A stretch of DNA of 64,000 nt from Tamlana crocina. GTDB taxonomy: Bacteria; Bacteroidota; Bacteroidia; Flavobacteriales; Flavobacteriaceae. Shown in pieces: positions 44,194 through 52,515 of the stretch (position 1 is the stretch's first letter; every line of letters starts with the position of its first letter). The DNA is taken from positions 2,924,001 through 2,988,000 of the forward strand of contig CP158972.1 of NCBI GenBank assembly GCA_040429635.1. Direction: 5' to 3'. The notes below the pieces were generated by a model. The model did not search any database, was not told where the DNA came from, and was given only the letters and a program-made list of their open reading frames with translations. The position numbers and the translations under genes are program-made.

Positions 44194-45741
44194 ATGAAAA
44201 ACAGAGCTTACAACATTCTTTTTCATACCCATACCGTTAGTGGCATCATCATTAGCGTAGTGCTTTACGTGATATTTTTTGCGGGTTCTTTTTCATTTTT
44301 CAGGGATGAAATTGTAAACTGGGAACGCAATGAATCGGTTAAAATCACTGACGATTTCACTATCGATTTTAATACGACTTTAGATACGCTTAAAACCCGG
44401 TATGATTTATACGGAAGGGATATTGAATTCAGAAAATATTACGTTCAGCAGCGTATTGGGGTGTCCCTTTCTGCTTCAAAAGATTCGTTGGCCCCTGAAG
44501 AAGCTAAAAAACCAGAATTCTTGTATCTGGACACTAAGCAGTTTACACAGCACACTTATCAAAATTCCTATTCGCTGGGCGAATTTTTATATCGTCTTCA
44601 CTTTTTGGCGCAAATCCCTTATCCCGTTGGGTATTACCTCTCGGGTTTTGTGGCCTTCTTTTTTCTGTTTGCCATCATCACGGGCGTTTTGGTACATTGG
44701 AAAAAAATAGTCTCCAATTTTTATGTGTTCCGTCCCTTAAAAAAACTGAAAACCTTATGGACCGATGCCCATACGGCTTTGGGCATGATTGGCTTACCGT
44801 TTCAGTTTGTATATGCCGTAACCGGTGCTTTTTTTATGATCAAGTTGGTACTTGTTGCCCCAAACGTTATGGTACTTTTTGATGGCGACCAAGCTAAATT
44901 TTATGAAGAATTAGGTTATAGTCATCCGCATTTCGAAATGGAAAAGGACTCACTCGAAACCTCAATAAACCTCAATCAGTTCATTGAAAAAACCAAAAAT
45001 CAATGGGATGGTTTTAATATATCCGAAGTCCATATTTTTAACTACGGAAATGAAAACATGCACGTCTTAACTAGTGGCCACTTAAATTATTCCGATAAAT
45101 TTTCCGGTGCAGGAGAAGCTATTTATAAAGTAAGTAATGGTGAACTCGTTTCGCAAAAAATCCCCGAGACCAACAACTCGTATCTGGATGGTGTAAAAAA
45201 TGCGCTTTACAGATTACATTTTGCCGACTACGGTAATTATGCTTTAAAAATCGTCAGCTTTGTTTTAGGGCTAATTTCGTGTTTTGTTATTATTTCGGGA
45301 GTGATGATTTGGCTCGTGGCCCGCGACAAAAAAAACATCCCCGAAAATAAACGCCGTTTCAACCTTCGCGTGGTTCGTGTGTATTTGGCAGTTTGCTTAA
45401 GCATGTACCCCATCACGGCAGCTTCATTTATTACGGTTAAAGTGTTTCAACCCGAAGGAAAAGCTTTTATTTACAGTTTCTATTTTATTGGCTGGTTGGT
45501 GCTTTCGGTATTTTTTATTTGGAAAAAAGAACTTGGTTTTATCAATAAATACACCCTGTTGTCTGGAAGTATTTTAGGATTTATAGTTCCCATCACCAAC
45601 GGTTTAGTGACACAAAATTGGCTTTGGAATGCGTTCGCTAACCAACAATTTCAAATCTTTTTTATAGATGCGTTTTGGTTGGTTCTGGCCTCGGTGACGC
45701 TTTGGGTATTTTTTAAGTTGAAGAAAAACGGCGTTAAATAA
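44194..45741 (+). CDS. PepSY-associated transmembrane protein, iron-uptake type
   Basis: A 515-residue inner-membrane protein. It begins MKNRAYNILFHTHTVSGIII, a conserved HxHxxxG opening of PepSY_TM proteins. Four core helices include FVAFFFLFAIITGVLVHWKK and LGMIGLPFQFVYAVTGAFF, with a large periplasmic loop, then extra C-terminal helices. Relatives are thought to reduce ferric siderophores. It lies 3 bp after the small membrane gene and overlaps the convergent DUF1801 gene by 8 bp. Confidence 0.87.
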   Translation: MKNRAYNILFHTHTVSGIIISVVLYVIFFAGSFSFFRDEIVNWERNESVKITDDFTIDFNTTLDTLKTRYDLYGRDIEFRKYYVQQRIGVSLSASKDSLAPEEAKKPEFLYLDTKQFTQHTYQNSYSLGEFLYRLHFLAQIPYPVGYYLSGFVAFFFLFAIITGVLVHWKKIVSNFYVFRPLKKLKTLWTDAHTALGMIGLPFQFVYAVTGAFFMIKLVLVAPNVMVLFDGDQAKFYEELGYSHPHFEMEKDSLETSINLNQFIEKTKNQWDGFNISEVHIFNYGNENMHVLTSGHLNYSDKFSGAGEAIYKVSNGELVSQKIPETNNSYLDGVKNALYRLHFADYGNYALKIVSFVLGLISCFVIISGVMIWLVARDKKNIPENKRRFNLRVVRVYLAVCLSMYPITAASFITVKVFQPEGKAFIYSFYFIGWLVLSVFFIWKKELGFINKYTLLSGSILGFIVPITNGLVTQNWLWNAFANQQFQIFFIDAFWLVLASVTLWVFFKLKKNGVK

Positions 45742-46111
45742 ACCAAGGTCTTTTGCTTTGTTTTACTTGATGGGCAGCCGCAAGCAACAATTCAACAAAT
45801 TGTTCTTGGTCTAAATCTTCAAGTGTTTTCAATGGAATGGAGCGTACTTGTTTGCGGTTGTGGTTATTTTTCAAAATAGGAAAATCATTTTCCAACAACA
45901 CGCCCTGTACAAAGGCCACATCAACATAATCCGTTCCTTTTAAGATATTCAAATACAGCAAAGGTTTCTTATCGATGTTGTAAAACGGAATTTTATAACT
46001 GTACCGCTCAACCACTTCCGGCAACGTATTCAAAATCACGCTCCGCACATAGAGCATTATGGATTGGTATGGTTCTTTTTGACTAAGAAAGTAGTGGTCA
46101 ACATGTTTCAC
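45734..46111 (-). CDS. DUF1801 family protein
   Basis: A 126-residue cytosolic protein. A GTG at 46111 (then KHVDHYFLSQKEPYQSIML) is the preferred start because the frame upstream of it overlaps the SDR gene. The pattern LPEVVERYSYKIPFYNIDKKPLLYLN with VDVAFVQG fits the DUF1801 (YdhG-like) fold. Function unknown. A second DUF1801 protein lies at 48161. Confidence 0.75.
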   Translation of the reverse strand: MKHVDHYFLSQKEPYQSIMLYVRSVILNTLPEVVERYSYKIPFYNIDKKPLLYLNILKGTDYVDVAFVQGVLLENDFPILKNNHNRKQVRSIPLKTLEDLDQEQFVELLLAAAHQVKQSKRPWFI

Positions 46112-46130
46112 GATCAATAAGCAAATTATT

Positions 46131-46910
46131 TTAATCCCGGTTTTTTTCCTGAATTTTCCGAACAATAGCGGCGGCGGCATTTCGTGTAACCAGTCGGGGA
46201 ATTACCGCCAAAAACTTGTTAAACCTTCCAGGAATGGCATATGCTTTACCTTTAAGCATGGCATGGTATCCATACAATGCGACTTCTTTGGCGGATGCCA
46301 TATTGAAAGTGATTTTATTGTCGGAAGCCGCCTCTGAAACGGTTTTTTGAAAATCGGTTTTTGTCGGTCCCGGGCATAAGGCCGTAACCGTCACGCCGGT
46401 GCCCTTGAGCTCGTTGGCAATAGCTTCGGAAAATGAGAGCATATAGCCTTTTGAAGCATAATAAATAGACATTAACGGTCCAGGCTGGAAGGCTGCCAAC
46501 GAGGACATATTGAGTATTCTCCCAGCACCCCGCTTTACCATACCGTCCAAAACCAATTTGGTTAAGTGTGTACTGGTTAAAATATGTACATGGAGCATCT
46601 CCGACTCACGTTCCCAATCGGTATTTACAAACGAACCGAAAAGCCCAAAACCAGCATTATTTATCAGAACATCAATCGGGGCGTTATCAATGTCATCCAT
46701 AATTTCTTGGGCAACGTTTTGTGAACTCAAATCCTTAACCAAAGTAACCACTTCCAAATTATGTGCGGTTTGTAATTCGGTTTTCACATTGGCCAATCGG
46801 TCGGAATCAATATCAACCAAAAACAACTTATAACCATCATTTGCCAAAAGCAAAGTTAGCTCGTACCCCAAACCAGAAGCGGCTCCTGTTACCAAAGCTG
46901 TTTTCGTCAT
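46131..46910 (-). CDS. Short-chain dehydrogenase/reductase
   Basis: A 259-residue classical SDR. Cofactor motif TGAASGLG (residues 8-15), NAG motif LINNAGFGLFG, catalytic Ser in ILNMSSLAAFQ and YxxxK in YYASKGYML are intact. LCPGPTKTDF follows. The substrate is unknown. A TAACTTTG -7 box lies 27 bp upstream. Confidence 0.92.
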   Translation of the reverse strand: MTKTALVTGAASGLGYELTLLLANDGYKLFLVDIDSDRLANVKTELQTAHNLEVVTLVKDLSSQNVAQEIMDDIDNAPIDVLINNAGFGLFGSFVNTDWERESEMLHVHILTSTHLTKLVLDGMVKRGAGRILNMSSLAAFQPGPLMSIYYASKGYMLSFSEAIANELKGTGVTVTALCPGPTKTDFQKTVSEAASDNKITFNMASAKEVALYGYHAMLKGKAYAIPGRFNKFLAVIPRLVTRNAAAAIVRKIQEKNRD

Positions 46911-46936
46911 AAACTAAATTAAGTGGATTATGGCCG

Positions 46937-46944
46937 CAAAGTTA
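46937..46944 (-). promoter_or_regulatory. Candidate -7 box (TAACTTTG) for the SDR gene
   Basis: TAnnTTTG match on the minus strand, 27 bp before the SDR ATG and overlapping the stop codon of the upstream dehydrogenase-like gene. Confidence 0.4.
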
Positions 46945-48150
46945 TTCCTTTTCATCTACATAACCCTGCAAATACGAAAAACGTTTGGTGAGTTTTCCTT
47001 TTTCCGTGATTTTGGCCCGCTGTAAAACACCATCTTTATCGCCATTGAAAAACGCCGGGATAACGTGTTGCATAAACATGTCGCCGAAACCTTCGCTGGC
47101 ATCCTTTGGCAGTTCGCATGGCAAATTATCAACCGCCATTACGGTTATAGCGTTATCTGCTTTAAAGTCGACTTCGCTTTCTGTTTGTGGGTCGTAACCA
47201 TAAAGCGGGTCTTCGATGGTCGAAGCCCGAAGCGTTGTAGCTACTGGGCCATACACATCGCAACTGATATCGGCCACCACTTTAATATTGAAATCGGGAG
47301 ACTTCACATCGTTTCGGGTGTACAAATACGGAGCGCCATCTCCGTAAAAATGTCCGGCAATATAGAAATCGGCCACTTTACCAAAGCGCATAAAGTTAGA
47401 CTCGTAACGTTCTGGGTGATTGAAAAAATCGAAAACATCGGTTACTTGTTTGCCATCCTTTCGTTTATTGTAATCCAACACGTCGATTTTGCAGTACACA
47501 GGTTCGGCAAAATGTTCATTTAAAAAATCTTCGACAGCAACCGATTTTATGCCCATGGCATCCAGCATTTCCTGAGCGCCATTTGAAACTTTTCCACTGC
47601 CCGTTAGCAGTATTTTTATATTGGGCACTTCAATTTTTTTCAACTCGGCAATTAACGCGGCTTGATTGGGCAAGGGTCCTGCTTTGGGCAGTTCCCACGA
47701 ATCGTATTTTAAGCCCCAAGCCCGAAATCCGTTATAAGTCCCGACGATACCGGCGTAACGCCCAAAACCAATCAATCGGAAACCTTCCTTATTTACAATG
47801 GTTTCATGGTCGAAAAGCTCGATATTTTTTTCTAAAATGGCCTTTAACAACTTTCGGTTATAGGGTTGCTTTTTTATGGTGTGCGAAAAGAAAAAATATT
47901 TTTTATTCGGAATGAGTGCATCAATAGGTACTTCTTTTACCCCAATCATGACATCGCAATCTGATACGTTTTGGGTAACCTCAAAACCTGCTGCGCGATA
48001 TTCATCGTCAATAAACACGCGGATATCTGAAGCTTCTACCTTAAATTCGGCTTCGGGGAATTTAGCTTTGGCTTCTTTTAATTTTGAAGGCGAAAAGACC
48101 ACGCGACGGTCGGGCGGATTTTTACGTTCTTTTATAATAGCAAATTTCAT
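46942..48150 (-). CDS. Saccharopine dehydrogenase-like / alanine dehydrogenase N-terminal family oxidoreductase
   Basis: A 402-residue NAD(P)-dependent enzyme. The N-terminal half (KFAIIKERKNPPDRRVVFSP, then SDCDVMIGVKEVP, FFFSHTIKKQPYN) matches the AlaDh_PNT/LYS1 domain. The Rossmann motif is NIKILLTGSGKVSNGAQEM near residue 178, and VADISCDVYGPVATTLRAST and YGYDP are conserved in lysine-forming saccharopine dehydrogenases. The exact substrate is uncertain. Confidence 0.82.
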   Translation of the reverse strand: MKFAIIKERKNPPDRRVVFSPSKLKEAKAKFPEAEFKVEASDIRVFIDDEYRAAGFEVTQNVSDCDVMIGVKEVPIDALIPNKKYFFFSHTIKKQPYNRKLLKAILEKNIELFDHETIVNKEGFRLIGFGRYAGIVGTYNGFRAWGLKYDSWELPKAGPLPNQAALIAELKKIEVPNIKILLTGSGKVSNGAQEMLDAMGIKSVAVEDFLNEHFAEPVYCKIDVLDYNKRKDGKQVTDVFDFFNHPERYESNFMRFGKVADFYIAGHFYGDGAPYLYTRNDVKSPDFNIKVVADISCDVYGPVATTLRASTIEDPLYGYDPQTESEVDFKADNAITVMAVDNLPCELPKDASEGFGDMFMQHVIPAFFNGDKDGVLQRAKITEKGKLTKRFSYLQGYVDEKE

Positions 48151-48160
48151 ATTGTGGTTT

Positions 48161-48580
48161 TTAGGCTCCTAAAAGAGGTAAATGCTTTATTTTATGGTAA
48201 GTCAATGCCAAGGTTATACAGTGCTTCAGTTCGTTTTCGGGAATTTTTTCATCCAGTTTAAATACGATAGCTCGATGGCCTTCAAAAGTAAATGTATTTT
48301 TATAAATGGTTTTGAAGGTTGGTACCAATCTGGACGTACACTGAAAATACATGGCGTAATGGTTGGGGGTTTTGGCTTTCCAGTCCATACGCAAAGTACT
48401 GCCTTGTTTGGTAACATAACTGGGCTCGCCCCATTTTAGGGTTTCTTCGAGTTTTTCAAGGCCTTCAATTTCTGATGCAGTTTTTATTACCAATTCCCGT
48501 AAATAATGCATTTGTTGGCCTACCATTTCGGGATAATTTTTAAAAATGCTTTCTACTTTTGGGTGACTGACAATTTGCAT
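48161..48580 (-). CDS. DUF1801 family protein
   Basis: A 139-residue protein with the DUF1801 pattern (LRELVIKTASEIEGLEKLEE, LKWGEPSYVTKQGSTLRMDW, and YKNTFTFEGHRAIVFKLDE). Function unknown. It lies 10 bp upstream of the saccharopine-dehydrogenase-like gene in the same direction. Confidence 0.85.
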   Translation of the reverse strand: MQIVSHPKVESIFKNYPEMVGQQMHYLRELVIKTASEIEGLEKLEETLKWGEPSYVTKQGSTLRMDWKAKTPNHYAMYFQCTSRLVPTFKTIYKNTFTFEGHRAIVFKLDEKIPENELKHCITLALTYHKIKHLPLLGA

Positions 48581-48654
48581 ATAATTTGAGACTGGAATAA
48601 TATTTGCTCTAATTTAACGGGATTTAAAATGATTTACAAACTTTTTGATACCTT

Positions 48655-48775
48655 TGCTGCCCGCGTTAAGGATTGAAGCACTTCGACTGCGCTCAGCACA
48701 AGCTAATGTTGAAGCTACTCATAGAGAACGACTGCTGAAAGACTGACCCGATAGGGTAACGCCAAAATTACTTTT
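48655..48775. repeat. Degenerate large interspersed repeat upstream of ssrA
   Basis: The stretch gctgcccgcgttaaggattgaagc and, about 90 bp on, gacccgatagggtaacgcc recall the two ends of a larger repeat I have seen in many Bacteroidota genomes (gcccgcgttagggattgaagc ... gacccg..ggggcacgcc). A cttcgactgcgctcagc palindrome sits inside. The family link is from memory. No protein is encoded in this spacer. Confidence 0.35.
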
Positions 48776-48781
48776 TAATTG

Positions 48782-49172
48782 GGGGTCGACTGGTTTTGAC
48801 AGCGAGATTAATTAAACGGTAAGCACGTCGTGTAATGGTTTTGAAACACGTAAAAGGCTAGACCAAATTTTAAACGGCGAGAATAACTACGCTTTAGCTG
48901 CATAATCTGAATTATAGTAAGATTGGCCTAGGTACACAAGGTGTACAAGCTAAATGTCTCTAGAAAGCCTTGGTTAGTGGCGTTCTTTTTAGAGGCATCG
49001 TAAAAATTGACCAAGATTTGGCAGCGCTTTGATGCCATTTCGAGATTTAAAAGCTAAGTTGTAAGTGGGTGGTCTTTTGCCAGCTTACAATCGAAAAAAC
49101 AAGTTTAGACTAAACGTGTAGAAAGCCCTTTGGTTACTTGTTTGGACGAGGGTTCGAATCCCTCCGACTCCA
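48782..49172 (+). ncRNA. ssrA: Transfer-messenger RNA (tmRNA)
   Basis: One-piece tmRNA that rescues stalled ribosomes. The 5' GGGGTCG pairs with 3' CGACTCC to form the acceptor stem; the tRNA-like 3' part has the T-arm loop GGTTCGAATCC. The tag reading frame at 48876-48905 reads GENNYALAA followed by TAA, ending in the hydrophobic ALAA degron. The 3' CCA is not encoded in full. It is followed by a strong terminator and an integration scar. Confidence 0.95.
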
Positions 49173-49175
49173 CAT

Positions 49176-49210
49176 AAACCCCTTGAATTTCCAGTAAATT
49201 CAAGGGGTTT
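49176..49210 (+). terminator. Terminator of ssrA
   Basis: A perfect 15-bp stem AAACCCCTTGAATTT/AAATTCAAGGGGTTT with a 5-nt loop, followed by T-rich sequence, starting 3 bp after the tmRNA. A diverged inverted copy of this hairpin together with the ssrA 3' end exists at 61094-61142. Confidence 0.93.
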
Positions 49211-49308
49211 ATTTTTTAGTTGACAAAACGGTTGACAATTTGCCTTTTTTTCTCCAGCGTCTTTTTTTTAAATTTGTAAGCTTCCCCTGATTAGAACTGC
49301 TTAATTTT

Positions 49309-49497
49309 CTAAAACTGGTTTAAAATTACTGTTTTTAATTCTCTTGAGGCTAGCCAAGGAGAATTAAGTTTTGCATACTTAATTGGAGGGATTTTACCCA
49401 GGGCATCGTGTGGCCTATGATTGTTGTAATCATCAATCCATATCTGTGTTTGTTCCCTTACTTGGTCGATATTCTCAAATATGCATTTATTCAGGAC
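49309..49497 (-). pseudogene. IS3-family transposase, C-terminal fragment
   Basis: About 62 codons read on the minus strand to the TAG at 49309-49311. They contain QTQIWIDDYNNHRPHDALG and KIPPIKYAKLNSP, the C-terminal end of the rve integrase core (WI..YN..RPH.AL pattern) of IS3-group transposases. The rest of the gene is missing, with the frame cut off just before an attC-like sequence at 49511. No intact IS ends were identified. Confidence 0.85.
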
Positions 49498-49510
49498 GGG
49501 GCATTATTAT

Positions 49511-49601
49511 GCACAACGGTCTCGTATAACCGTCAGTTACGAGTTAATACGAGTTAATTTTGCAAGTACACACCAAACTGAAAATCCGCGAGGATTTTCA
49601 G
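49511..49601 (-). repeat. Eroded attC-like site, sister of the 8970-9100 site
   Basis: On the minus strand the sequence taactgacggttatacgag continues as accgtt exactly as at 9072-9096, then diverges after GTT (GTTGTGC here, GTTAGGC there). A 10-bp hairpin (CTGAAAATCC/GGATTTTCAG, 49578-49601) takes the place of the inner hairpin. The outer left arm is not found. It lies between the IS3 fragment and the DUF349 gene. Confidence 0.55.
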
Positions 49602-49671
49602 AAGTAGGTGAGAACAGAGAAATTAAAATTTACCGAGGCTTTTTAAGTTTGAAGAGATAAAACTTTAGGTT

Positions 49672-51669
49672 TTAGTAAAGCTCCTTTATTTTACTCAGTT
49701 TTTCTTCCCAAAGGGTTAACGATTCCTTTTGGGTTTTAATGTTGTCCTTAACTTCTTTTACAACAGGGTTGTCGTCTTCCACATTGGTGAAAAATTGTAG
49801 GTTGTTTTCAAGTTGATTGATCTGGCTTTTAACATCATCAATTTTCTTTCTAATGAAGGCACGCTCGTTGTCTAAATCTCGGTTGTTATCCGAAGCATTG
49901 AGTGTTTCAATTTTGTTTTCGAACTTAATCATTTCGATATCGTTCTTCGGCATATCCAATCCGCCCAATAAATCATCAACCGTTTTTTGGAACTTACTTT
50001 CGATAAAGCGCTTGTCGTTGGCTACTTTTCCGAAAGTTTGCCATTGGGCAATCTGTTCTTTTATCAGCTCTAGACTTTTTTCTTTGTCTTTAGGTAGCTT
50101 AAGATCTTTAAGTGAATTTAAGAAATCGTTCTTTTTATTGAAGGCTTCAAGTTGTTCTTTGCTGGCTGCATTTCGTTTGGCGTGAATGCGGTCAAAATAA
50201 TGGTTACAGGCCGCTTTGAAACGTTTCCAAATTTTATCGCTGTCCTTTCTGGGCACATGCCCGATTTTTTTCCAATCACTCTGAATTTTTTTCATCAAAG
50301 GCGTAACGGTTTCGAAATCTTCGCTATCCTTATTGTCTTCCGCAACTTTGATTAAATCGAGCTTAAGCTGTAAGTTTTTGTACTGTTCTTTCTTTAAGCT
50401 TTTATAGAAGGCGTTCTTATTTCGGTTGAAAGTCCTAACGGCTTCTTTAAATTTTGCCCAAGTGTCTTCGTTCACTTTAATGGGGACTTTACCGGCATTA
50501 AAAAACGCTTCGCGCAAGGCTTCAATAGTTTTTATTTTCTTTTGCCATGCGCCGTGTGTGTTACCTTCTTGAGCTGTTACGGCATCAATTTTAGCAATAA
50601 TATCCAGCTTTTTTTCAAGGTTTTTTTCGTAGACCTTATCGATTTCCTTGTAATAAATTTGGCGTTTATCGTTGATGATTTTTGTGGCCGCTTTAAAACG
50701 GTCCCAAATTTCTTCGCGATGTTCTCTGGCCACCGGTCCCAGTTCTTCTTTCCACATTTTGTGGAGTTCCTGCAACTCCCTAAACGCCCGCATCACATTG
50801 TCATCTTTAGCTAATTCTTCGGCACGCTCGATAATTAAAAGCTTCTTTTCAAGGTTGTGCTTAAAATCCAGATCACGCAAATCGCGGTTTAAATGTAAAA
50901 AGTCGTAAAACATTTCTACATGATGGTGGTAGCTGTTCCAAGCATTGTTGTATTTATCACGTGGAATAGGCCCCGTATTTCTCCAACGTTCCTGAAGCTC
51001 TTTAAAGTGCTTGTAAGTGGTGTTGATGTTTTCTTCAACATCAATAAGCCCTTTTAATTCTTCAATAATTTCAAGCTTATCGTTAAGATTTTGTTTTAGG
51101 TTTTTTTCTAAATTTTGATAGTGCTCGTTTAACTTTTTGCGGTAATCGCGGTACGCCGTTTTATAACGTTTTTGAACGGGCGATGAGTAATAAAAGTCTA
51201 TTTCATTACCACCATCATTAATAAAATCTTCTTTCTTCTCATCAACCAGTGCCTGAAATTTGGTTTTAAATTCGGCATTGATTTGGCTCACATGATTTCT
51301 AATAGCCTGAACCTTTTCATTTTTCAGCAGTTTTTCCAACTCGATGGCCAAGGCTTCCAGCGACATGGTATCGTAGGCTTTCATCTCAATGGTATGCCGA
51401 TCTTTGTTGCCTTCGTCTTCGGCGTCTTCAGCGTTCGATTCCTCAATTTCATTCAAAACTTCGTCGTCCTCACTTGAAGCAGATTCGTTTGAAACATTCG
51501 CAGTTTCAGCAGTATTTTCTTCAGAAACGGCAGAGGCTTCCTTAGCAGATTCTTGATCGGCATTCGGGTTTTCGCTGTTGGCTGTGTTGCTCTCTAATCC
51601 AGAGGTGTTTTCACTCGGATTAGTGTTTTCAACACCGTCGGCATCCTGTGGTTTATTAATATCAGACAT
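49672..51669 (-). CDS. DUF349 coiled-coil protein
   Basis: A 665-residue, highly charged helical protein. The first ~95 residues are an acidic low-complexity region (Glu/Ser/Asn-rich). Repeated DUF349 units follow, each with a W.. (e.g. LQERWRNTGPIPRDKYNNAW, LHKMWKEELGPVAREHREEI, IQSDWKKIGHVPRKDSDKIW). The C-terminus is a coiled coil. Function is unknown; the family is widespread in Bacteroidota. Confidence 0.9.
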   Translation of the reverse strand: MSDINKPQDADGVENTNPSENTSGLESNTANSENPNADQESAKEASAVSEENTAETANVSNESASSEDDEVLNEIEESNAEDAEDEGNKDRHTIEMKAYDTMSLEALAIELEKLLKNEKVQAIRNHVSQINAEFKTKFQALVDEKKEDFINDGGNEIDFYYSSPVQKRYKTAYRDYRKKLNEHYQNLEKNLKQNLNDKLEIIEELKGLIDVEENINTTYKHFKELQERWRNTGPIPRDKYNNAWNSYHHHVEMFYDFLHLNRDLRDLDFKHNLEKKLLIIERAEELAKDDNVMRAFRELQELHKMWKEELGPVAREHREEIWDRFKAATKIINDKRQIYYKEIDKVYEKNLEKKLDIIAKIDAVTAQEGNTHGAWQKKIKTIEALREAFFNAGKVPIKVNEDTWAKFKEAVRTFNRNKNAFYKSLKKEQYKNLQLKLDLIKVAEDNKDSEDFETVTPLMKKIQSDWKKIGHVPRKDSDKIWKRFKAACNHYFDRIHAKRNAASKEQLEAFNKKNDFLNSLKDLKLPKDKEKSLELIKEQIAQWQTFGKVANDKRFIESKFQKTVDDLLGGLDMPKNDIEMIKFENKIETLNASDNNRDLDNERAFIRKKIDDVKSQINQLENNLQFFTNVEDDNPVVKEVKDNIKTQKESLTLWEEKLSKIKELY

Positions 51670-51774
51670 TTTTAAAAATGTTAAGGTTCGCTTTGTTTAT
51701 AAGAACCTTAAAGATACTAACAAGTAAAGTATTTACAAAGTTGTTGAAAAAGATTTAATGGAATTATAATGATT

Positions 51775-52515
51775 TTATTCGAGGTTCCAGATTTGCCAGG
51801 CTTTTTCGGCTTGTAACTCTAGCATTTTCAGTCCGTTAATAGTTGTTGCTTGGTTTTCTTTCCCTTTTTTAAGGAATGAAGTTTCTTCCGGGTTATAGAT
51901 TAAATCGTATAAAATATGATGTTTAGAAATACCGTTATACGGAATATTGGGACAGTCCTCAATATTTGGAAATGTGCCCACTGGCGAGCAGTTGATGATG
52001 ATTTGGTGGTTTTTTATATCGTTTTCGGTTAGCGTATCGTAACTGAAGCTTACGTTTTCGGAAAGCTTTCGCGAAACATAATGATACGAAATGCCCAATT
52101 CCTTTAAGCTGTAGGCAACGGCTTTGCTGGCACCGCCCGTACCTAAAATTAATGCGCTTTTGTGCTGCGGTTTCAGTAGTGGTTTCAGTGAGTTTTTAAA
52201 ACCGTAGCAATCCGTGTTATAGCCGACAAGTTTTCCTTTTTTTGTGATTTTTATGGTGTTTACCGCTCCGATTTCTTTGGCTTTTTTATTGATTTTATCC
52301 AAAAAAGGCATCACTTCTTGCTTGTAAGGAATGGTAACGTTAAGGCCTTTTAAGCCTTTGGTATTCTTAATGATTGAAGGAAAACGGTCAATGTTTTCAA
52401 TGTCGAAATTATCATAAGTGGTGTTTTCAATGCCTTCGTTTTCAAATTTTTTTTTGAAATATGATCTTGAAAATGAATATGAAATGTTTCTGCCTAAAAG
52501 TCCTAGTTTGTTCAT
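51775..52515 (-). CDS. aroE: Shikimate dehydrogenase
   Basis: NADPH-dependent reduction of 3-dehydroshikimate in aromatic amino-acid synthesis. The start at 52515 (MNKLGLLGRNISYSFSRSYF) gives 246 residues and an ATGA overlap with the DUF368 stop. Catalytic Lys lies in NVTIPYKQEV; IGAVNTIKI, TDCYGF, LGTGGASKAVAYSL and INGLKMLELQAEKAW are conserved. Shorter than E. coli AroE, as usual for the Bacteroidota type. Confidence 0.94.
   Translation of the reverse strand: MNKLGLLGRNISYSFSRSYFKKKFENEGIENTTYDNFDIENIDRFPSIIKNTKGLKGLNVTIPYKQEVMPFLDKINKKAKEIGAVNTIKITKKGKLVGYNTDCYGFKNSLKPLLKPQHKSALILGTGGASKAVAYSLKELGISYHYVSRKLSENVSFSYDTLTENDIKNHQIIINCSPVGTFPNIEDCPNIPYNGISKHHILYDLIYNPEETSFLKKGKENQATTINGLKMLELQAEKAWQIWNLE

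Noticed and set aside
49205-49300. Possible phage integrase tail after ssrA (repeated gttgacaa motifs)
   Set aside because: Neither strand gives a recognisable recombinase segment; only a few codons are open and no catalytic motif is seen.
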